A stretch of DNA of 39,653 nucleotides from an uncultured Alphaproteobacteria bacterium. Lineage in GTDB: Bacteria; Pseudomonadota; Alphaproteobacteria; Micropepsales; Micropepsaceae. The DNA is taken from positions 1-39,653 of the forward strand of contig CAIOYY010000068.1 in NCBI GenBank assembly GCA_903862715.1, written 5' to 3'. The notes beneath the pieces were generated by a model that was given only the letters and a program-made list of their open reading frames with translations, had not been told where the DNA came from and did no database searches. Made by a program: the position numbers and the translations under genes. This document shows positions 33,892 to 39,653 of this stretch, one piece after another (within the stretch, counting starts at the first letter, position 1; each line of letters opens with the position of its first letter).

Positions 33892-35220
33892 ATGGATTTG
33901 AGGGCCGAGATCGAAAGCTGGCTGGCATGGGGGCAGATGTGGCTCCTCCAGCTGGTGGAGCAACTGCAGTCTTTCGCCTTTGTGGCGCAGCTCGGCGCGA
34001 TCATCGGCACTGGCGTCGCGGCGTTGTTCCTGGTGCGGCTCCTCCGTCCCATCGCGCTGAAGCTTCTTTTTTCCGCCGCGTCGCGCCGTTTCGTGCTCGT
34101 CCTCTCCAGCGTCGTTGCCCCCATCGCCGTTCCAGGCCTGTGGCTGATCTTTCTCTGGCTGATCGCGGGCGCCGCCCGCGCCTCAAATTTTCCCTATGCG
34201 CTGATGGGCGCGGGCATGTCGCTGCTGACCGCCTGGGTCGTCATCAAGCTTGCCAGCCAGGTGGTGCAGCATCGCCTGTGGTCACGCGTGATATTTGTGT
34301 CCGTCTTCTCGCTGGCGGCGCTCGACATTCTCGGTGTTCTGGGCCGCGTGCAGATGGAGCTTTCGCGGCTCGGATTTGTCTATGGCGAAATCCGCATTAC
34401 GGCGCTGAATTTCGTCCAGGCCGTCATCGTCCTCGCGATCCTGCTCTGGCTGCTGACGCTGGTTCGCAGCTTTCTCGAACGGCGAATCCTGCGCGCCGAG
34501 GCGCTGACACCTTCCTTTCAGACCATCGTCATCCAGATATTGAAGCTCGGCTTTCCCGTGCTCGCCTTTCTTCTGGTGCTGCCGGTTCTCGGCGTCAGCC
34601 TTACCGCGCTGACCGTGTTCGGCGGCGCGCTGGCGGTCGGCGTCGGCCTCGGGCTTCAAGGCACCATCGCCAATCTGGTGGCCGGCCTGACGCTGCTGGG
34701 CAGCGGCACCATCAAACCGGGCGATGTCGTGGCGCTGAACGACGTCGGCGGCGACAAGATTTTCGGACGCATCCACGAAATCACGATGCGCTATGTCGCG
34801 CTTCACACCCGCGACGGCACCGACCATATCGTGCCGAACGAATATTTCGTGACCAACGCAGTTGAGAATTGGTCGCATAGCGACAACAATCTGCGCCTCA
34901 AGATTCCCTTCCGTATTTCTTACGACGCGAACCCCACTGAGGCCGCCCAACTCGCGCTCGAGACTGCCGCCTCCATCAAGCGCATTCTGCCCAGCCCCAG
35001 CCCGGTATGCCTTCTGAAGGCGTTCGGCGAGTTCGCCCTCGAACTGGAGCTCCGGGTCTGGATTGCGGACCCCATGAACGGCGTCAGCAATGTGAAAAGC
35101 GAGTGTCTTCTCGGCATATGGGACCGGCTGAAGGCGAGCGGCATCGCCGTTCCTGTCCCCCAGCGCGACCTCCATGTCCGCAGCCTTCCCGAAGGCTTTT
35201 CCGCGGAGCCGGGTGCGTAA
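33892..35220 (+). CDS. MscS-family mechanosensitive ion channel
   Basis: The 442-aa protein has about five to six membrane segments in the first 235 residues, then the pore-lining helix rich in Gly and Ala ([17 protein letters not shown], 241-257) and the MscS core ([20 protein letters not shown], then [18 protein letters not shown] and a beta-domain tail). It opens under membrane tension to release solutes on osmotic downshock. It is longer than E. coli MscS (286 aa) because of extra N-terminal membrane segments. It starts 15 bases after the heparinase stop, with AAGGCG ahead of ATG, and so is co-transcribed with it. sdhB follows in the same direction. Confidence 0.9.
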   Translation: MDLRAEIESWLAWGQMWLLQLVEQLQSFAFVAQLGAIIGTGVAALFLVRLLRPIALKLLFSAASRRFVLVLSSVVAPIAVPGLWLIFLWLIAGAARASNFPYALMGAGMSLLTAWVVIKLASQVVQHRLWSRVIFVSVFSLAALDILGVLGRVQMELSRLGFVYGEIRITALNFVQAVIVLAILLWLLTLVRSFLERRILRAEALTPSFQTIVIQILKLGFPVLAFLLVLPVLGVSLTALTVFGGALAVGVGLGLQGTIANLVAGLTLLGSGTIKPGDVVALNDVGGDKIFGRIHEITMRYVALHTRDGTDHIVPNEYFVTNAVENWSHSDNNLRLKIPFRISYDANPTEAAQLALETAASIKRILPSPSPVCLLKAFGEFALELELRVWIADPMNGVSNVKSECLLGIWDRLKASGIAVPVPQRDLHVRSLPEGFSAEPGA

Positions 35221-35317
35221 ATACGGCATTTGTCAGCGCCCGGGCCGCTTTGCTATTGAGGATCAGGTCCTCGCGCGCGACTCAAAAGGCGAGGACGTGA
35301 TTTTCCAGGAGCGGTTC

Positions 35318-36112
35318 ATGGTTCAGTTGCGGTTGCCCAAAGGTAGCGAAGTCAAAAAGGGCAAGACCTGGCCGGAACCACGCGGCGCCGACGGCAAGCG
35401 CCCACGCCGCACCAAGCGCCTTAAGGTCTATCGCTACGATCCTGAAAGCAACGAGACGCCGCGCGTCGACACTTACACGATCGATCTCGAATCCTGCGGG
35501 CCCATGGTTCTGGACGCGCTGATCAAGATCAAAAACGAAATCGACCCGACGCTGACCTTCCGCCGCTCCTGCCGCGAAGGCGTGTGCGGTTCCTGCTCGA
35601 TGAATGTCGCGGGCGCCAACACGCTCGCTTGTACGCGCGCGATGTCCGATATTTCCGGCACGATCAATGTCTATCCGCTGCCGCATATGGCGGTGGTGAA
35701 AGACCTCGTTCCCGACCTCACGCATTTCTATGCGCAATACACCTCGATCCAGCCTTATCTGCAGACGACGACACCGGCGCCGACCACGGAATGGAAACAG
35801 TCGCCGGAAGACCGCGCCAAGCTCGATGGGCTTTACGAGTGCATTCTCTGCGCCTGCTGTTCGACCTCGTGCCCGTCCTATTGGTGGAACGAAGACCGCT
35901 TCCTAGGCCCTGCCGTGCTGCTGCAATCCTATCGCTGGATCATCGACTCGCGCGACGAAGCGACGGGCGAGCGGCTCGACAATCTCGAAGATCCGTTCCG
36001 GCTTTATCGCTGCCACACCATCATGAATTGCGCGACGGTCTGCCCGAAGGGGTTGAACCCCTCGGAAGCCATCGGCGAAATCAAGCAATTGATGGTCGAG
36101 CGGTCGGTTTAG
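35318..36112 (+). CDS. sdhB: Succinate dehydrogenase iron-sulfur subunit
   Basis: SdhB carries the three iron-sulfur clusters that pass electrons from SdhA to quinone. The 264-aa protein has cysteines for [2Fe-2S] at 85, 90, 93 and 105, for [4Fe-4S] at 175, 178, 181 and 242, and for [3Fe-4S] at 185, 232 and 238, all in the expected order. ATG 35318 has AGGAG ahead; the longer frame from 35174 is not supported. It is separated from sdhCDA by rpe, heparinase and mscS and lies on the opposite strand. It probably has its own promoter in the gap after mscS or is read with mscS. Confidence 0.95.
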   Translation: MVQLRLPKGSEVKKGKTWPEPRGADGKRPRRTKRLKVYRYDPESNETPRVDTYTIDLESCGPMVLDALIKIKNEIDPTLTFRRSCREGVCGSCSMNVAGANTLACTRAMSDISGTINVYPLPHMAVVKDLVPDLTHFYAQYTSIQPYLQTTTPAPTTEWKQSPEDRAKLDGLYECILCACCSTSCPSYWWNEDRFLGPAVLLQSYRWIIDSRDEATGERLDNLEDPFRLYRCHTIMNCATVCPKGLNPSEAIGEIKQLMVERSV

Positions 36113-36183
36113 GCCGGACGATTTCCCAAACTCTTTTTGTCATGGCCCGCCGTGACCGGGGCCGTCCCGTTACTTGCGCTCAA

Positions 36184-37374
36184 TTACTTCTTCTTCACCG
36201 CGACCGTATATCCCGCAACCGGTACGCCGCCCTGATTGCGCAGCACGCATTCCATGGAATCGGTGACAACCAGTTCGTGTTTCGCGGCTTCCTCGCGGAT
36301 GTAATCGAGGCTGTGGCGGAAGCGGTTATCCGAAGTGTGCTCCCAGCCCTCACCTTGTCTGGCTTCCACCGCGAAGATGAAATAGCCGTCGGGTGAAAGA
36401 CGGTTGGCAACGCCGCGGAAGGCCGGAGCCAGATCACCGATATAGATCATCGTGTCGGCGGCAAGGATCAGATCGTAGTGCATGCCCGGCGCGGCGAGGA
36501 AGGTCTCGAGGTCGTCGAGATAAAGCGTATCGTAGATGCCGCGCCGTCTCGCTTCTTCGTTCATCAACGGCGACAGATCGACGCCGTCGAGGCGTCCGCC
36601 GCGCGCAAGATCCTTGAACACATCGCCGACGAGACCGGTGCCGGAGCCGAGATCGAGCACGCGTAAGGATGCCTTTGCCGGGAGGAGCTTGTTCGCCATA
36701 TCGCGCAAATGCAGATGCGCGCGATATTTCAGCGTCTCCAGCATCTGGCGCTCATAACCGGCGGAAAAATCGTCGAACAGGCGACGCATGTAATCGGGCG
36801 GGCAGCGCGTGGTGCTGCCCTTCTCAAACAGGGCGTTCTCGCGGTTGGTGCGTGCCGAAACATTCTCGGGATCGATACGCAGCGCGGAATCATAGGCGGC
36901 CACCGCTTCGTCGAAGCGCTTCAGCATGGACAGCGCATTGCCGCGATTGACCAGTGCGAAGGCGAAATTGGGATCGACCGCGAGCGCGGTGTCGATGGTC
37001 GCCAGCGCCTGTGCCGGGCGGCGCAATTCAAGGAGAACGGCGGCGCGGTTGGTCAGGGCTTCGACATTTGCCGGCTCAAGACCGATGGCCCGGTCGAGAC
37101 AGTTCAGCGATTGTTCGAAGCGGCCCTGACGGTGGAAGGCGGCGCTCAGTTGCAACCAGGCTTCAAAGACGCGCGGTTCGACGCTCACGGCGGCGATCAA
37201 ATGACGCTCGGCATCCGCGAAACGGTTCTGCAGCATATAGACGAAGCCGAGCGAACATTGCGCCGCGAAATTATGCGGTTCGGTATCGATGACCTGATTA
37301 TACAAATGCGCCGCTGCGTCGAGCTGGCCTGATTTATGAAGCCGTCCGGCTTCCTGCAACATCTGTTGGGTCAT
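36184..37374 (-). CDS. TPR-repeat methyltransferase
   Basis: This 396-aa soluble protein joins about five tetratricopeptide repeats (residues 2-185; for example AAHLYNQVIDTEP and AVAAYDSALRIDP) to a class I SAM-dependent methyltransferase domain (about 200-396). SAM-binding motif I is VLDLGSGTGLVG at 239-250, followed by LDGVDLSPLM and the acidic DLILAADTMIYIGDL. TPRs probably bind a protein partner, so a protein substrate is plausible; the target cannot be read from sequence. AGGAAG precedes ATG 37374. Its 3' end faces sdhB. The family resembles predicted TPR-methyltransferases common in Alphaproteobacteria. Confidence 0.86.
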   Translation of the reverse strand: MTQQMLQEAGRLHKSGQLDAAAHLYNQVIDTEPHNFAAQCSLGFVYMLQNRFADAERHLIAAVSVEPRVFEAWLQLSAAFHRQGRFEQSLNCLDRAIGLEPANVEALTNRAAVLLELRRPAQALATIDTALAVDPNFAFALVNRGNALSMLKRFDEAVAAYDSALRIDPENVSARTNRENALFEKGSTTRCPPDYMRRLFDDFSAGYERQMLETLKYRAHLHLRDMANKLLPAKASLRVLDLGSGTGLVGDVFKDLARGGRLDGVDLSPLMNEEARRRGIYDTLYLDDLETFLAAPGMHYDLILAADTMIYIGDLAPAFRGVANRLSPDGYFIFAVEARQGEGWEHTSDNRFRHSLDYIREEAAKHELVVTDSMECVLRNQGGVPVAGYTVAVKKK

Positions 37375-37477
37375 GGTCTTCCTGAATGTTCCATCGTCAT
37401 GCGCCGGTTTGAACCGGCGGGGCAGGCGTTCTTCGCCGCCTATGCCTATTCACTTTACCCTTCCTTGCGGGAGGGTC

Positions 37478-37509
37478 GAAATATCTTCGCGTCACGTAGA
37501 AGATATTTC
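37478..37509. repeat. AT-rich inverted repeat between TPR-methyltransferase and ferritin-like genes
   Basis: GAAATATCTTC (37478-37488) and GAAGATATTTC (37499-37509) are perfect 11-bp arms around a 10-base loop. It lies 6 bases after the ferritin-like gene stop, on the minus strand, and about 100 bases before the TPR-methyltransferase start. No T-tract follows on the minus strand, so it may be an operator or a weak terminator. Confidence 0.6.
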
Positions 37510-37515
37510 TGAGAT

Positions 37516-38385
37516 TTACGCCGTTCGGGGGCTTACAGGCGCGGTGGGCGCGCCCGCGCGATGGGACAGAACCCGCCACAGGGCCGCGCTGGCCAGCGCG
37601 CTGATGCGGCCGGATGGGTTCAGGCCGGCAGGCTTCGCCGCCATCTTGACCAGCTTGTCGATGTGGTGGCGGCGATAGAGCACCATCGCCTTGGAATGGT
37701 AGGCGCGCGCATAGGTTTTGCGCACATAGGGAATTTCGGCGGTTTTATCGGCGGGCACATTCGCCGCGTAATAGGCGTAGGAGAGTTCGTCATCCTCGGC
37801 CTCGTTCACACGCGTCACCGCGACATAGATCTTCCGCCACAGCGGCAGTTCGGGTTCGGTTTCGGTAGTGAGGATTTTGTAGAAAAGCTGATAGTGCCGG
37901 AATTCATCGGCGGCGATGCGGCCCGCGACTTCGCGGAGGACCGGTTCCGCGGTCGCGTCGCGCATGGCGCTGTAATAGGACGAGGTGCCGCTTTCCACGA
38001 CGCAGCGCGCGATCATCTCGCCGCGCCGCGACCCGCGCACCGAACCGTCGCCGGCAGTGAAATGGGCCGGGCGGTAGCCGGCACGAAAGCGCTGGAACGC
38101 CGCGTCGAGCTTGAAGGTGGGATCGGCCATCTCGGCCCAGCGCCCGAGGGCCAGACCGTGCTGGACCTCTTCAGTACCCCAATGTTCGATCGCCGGGATC
38201 GCATCGGGGCGGGTGTCGGCATAAACGCGTTTCAGATAGACGACGTAATCGGGGGCGTTCAACTCGACCAGCGCGGCCGCTTTCACGGCGCAGAGCAGGT
38301 CGTGATCGACCTTGGAGGCGTCGAACGCCGCCCAATCGACGTCGTCGAGCGTCCATCCCGCTTTATAAATAGCGCCCTCAGACAT
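37516..38385 (-). CDS. Ferritin-like diiron protein related to acyl-ACP desaturases
   Basis: The 289-aa helical protein has two diiron motifs: EHWGTEEVQH (EEVQH at 72-76) and AADEFRH (E161, H164), plus a candidate ligand Glu at 131 in VESGTSSYY. The spacing resembles acyl-ACP desaturases (EENRH and DEKRH), but the rest is divergent and the substrate-binding signature is not recognised. It may be a desaturase-like or another ferritin-like oxidase. A conserved basic region near the C-terminus (KAMVLYRRHHIDKLVKM) is notable. ATG 38385 starts the homologous region; the frame continues upstream to 38550 without support. It sits beside the atp genes. Confidence 0.75.
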   Translation of the reverse strand: MSEGAIYKAGWTLDDVDWAAFDASKVDHDLLCAVKAAALVELNAPDYVVYLKRVYADTRPDAIPAIEHWGTEEVQHGLALGRWAEMADPTFKLDAAFQRFRAGYRPAHFTAGDGSVRGSRRGEMIARCVVESGTSSYYSAMRDATAEPVLREVAGRIAADEFRHYQLFYKILTTETEPELPLWRKIYVAVTRVNEAEDDELSYAYYAANVPADKTAEIPYVRKTYARAYHSKAMVLYRRHHIDKLVKMAAKPAGLNPSGRISALASAALWRVLSHRAGAPTAPVSPRTA

Positions 38386-38463
38386 TCTTTGCGCACCCAA
38401 CCCCAAAGCCGTGACGGACCATAGCGCAAAAGGCTCCCTGGTCCACACCGAAGCCTCGAACTC

Positions 38464-38489
38464 CGGCCCTCCCCGACGAGGGAGGGCCG
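38464..38489. repeat. GC-rich intergenic palindrome
   Basis: CGGCCCTCCC (38464-38473), loop CGACGA and GGGAGGGCCG (38480-38489) form 10 perfect pairs. It is upstream of the ferritin-like gene in a 267-bp gap with further G- and C-rich runs and no supported gene. Related CCCTC/GAGGG palindromes occur near 19153 and 37459, which suggests a small dispersed repeat. Confidence 0.55.
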
Positions 38490-38589
38490 AAGGGTCGAAG
38501 CGGAGCGGCGAGCGGATGGGGAGGGGGCCGTTCGCCGCGTCACGGAGCACCTCCCCCGGCTAAAGAGGAGGTCCATTCGGCACCTATGA

Positions 38590-38617
38590 AAAAGGCCCAG
38601 GTGCACCTGAGCCTTTT
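38590..38617 (-). terminator. Terminator of the atp operon
   Basis: AAAAGGC (38590-38596) and GCCTTTT (38611-38617) flank the palindrome CAGGTGCACCTG (38598-38609), giving one long stem. On the minus strand it ends in TTTTTC. It lies 35 bases after the atpC stop and closes the ATP synthase operon. Confidence 0.85.
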
Positions 38618-38652
38618 ACGCCGTAGGGAGTATTTGGATCAGGCGCGCCCGG

Positions 38653-39051
38653 TTAAACGCTGGCGCGGAGCTGTTTTAGATGGTCGAGGGTGGACGCCAC
38701 GCGGTCGCGTTCGCCGTCGGATTTGGCCAAGGCCAGGTCTTCCTCAGTGTTTTTGATGCGCTGGTCGAGCGCCGCCGTGTCGAAATCGGCGAGCGGGATG
38801 GCTTCCTCGGCGAGAACCGTCACCTTGTCCGCATTCACCTCGGCAAAGCCGCCGCGAACGAACAGGCGCATGACGGGCTCTGAGCCGCCCTTCACTTCGA
38901 CAAGGCCGGGTTTCAGCGTCGAGATGACGGGGGCATGGCCCGGCAACACGCCGAACTCGCCCTCGGTGCCGGGCAGCGTAACCATATCGACTTCTTCGGA
39001 GAGAAGAAGCCGTTCCGGCGAGACGAGATCGAACTGCAATTTGTTGGCCAT
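38653..39051 (-). CDS. atpC: F1F0 ATP synthase epsilon subunit
   Basis: The epsilon subunit belongs to the central rotor stalk and regulates ATP hydrolysis. The 132-aa protein has the N-terminal beta-sandwich (LQFDLVSPERLLLSEEVDMV, then LPGTEGEFGVLPGHAPVI at about 26-43) and a C-terminal helical part (about 90-132). It starts 5 bases after the atpD stop, in the normal atpD-atpC order, and is last in the operon. A terminator follows. Confidence 0.95.
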   Translation of the reverse strand: MANKLQFDLVSPERLLLSEEVDMVTLPGTEGEFGVLPGHAPVISTLKPGLVEVKGGSEPVMRLFVRGGFAEVNADKVTVLAEEAIPLADFDTAALDQRIKNTEEDLALAKSDGERDRVASTLDHLKQLRASV

Positions 39052-39056
39052 ACCGA

Positions 39057-39653
<597 letters not shown>

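Overview
The window is a 39.7-kb piece of a GC-rich bacterial chromosome, most likely from an alphaproteobacterium. The evidence is the DUF3126 gene just after cysE, rpe followed by a heparinase II/III gene, a TorF-type porin, ExoD-family proteins, an RT0821-type 17-kDa surface antigen and a persulfide dioxygenase-rhodanese fusion. I cannot place it to genus. No rRNA, tRNA, insertion sequence, phage gene or CRISPR array was seen. Genes are closely packed, and most intergenic gaps hold hairpin terminators.

Layout. 1-7 kb: the start of uvrC; divergent from it, a persulfide dioxygenase-rhodanese gene; a probable vestige of a cytochrome bd subunit gene; folB with a pteridine-reductase-type SDR; glnD; trpS. 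7-14 kb: an alpha/beta hydrolase, cutA, a cold-shock gene, a small secreted protein, a DUF1801 protein, two tandem ExoD-family membrane proteins and uvrB. 14-19.5 kb: a TorF-like porin, a histidine phosphatase, a nitroreductase, cysE, DUF3126 and three small or uncharacterised membrane proteins. 19.5-24 kb: a TonB-dependent receptor with an elaborate leader, a beta-propeller phytase lipoprotein and a PhoH-like ATPase. 24-28.5 kb: an unknown membrane protein, a gamma-carbonic anhydrase, small envelope proteins, a GYF_2 plus SinR/Cas2-like fusion and a Tyr/Gln/Gly-repeat surface protein. 28.5-36 kb: sdhCDA on the minus strand, then rpe, heparinase and MscS, then sdhB alone on the plus strand. 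36-39.7 kb: a TPR-methyltransferase, a ferritin-like diiron protein, atpC and the 3' part of atpD.

Most genes are core housekeeping: DNA repair, folate and cysteine synthesis, nitrogen signalling, respiration and ATP synthesis. The clearest accessory function is phosphorus scavenging. An outer-membrane receptor and a lipid-anchored phytase lie in tandem, convergent with phoH. The receptor leader carries three inverted repeats, a 30-codon ORF and heptamers spaced at multiples of 11 bp that resemble a PhoB site. Other points of interest are the SinR/Cas2-like fusion protein, a foldable element upstream of phoH, the detached sdhB, a cydB-like remnant and several genes that look leaderless.
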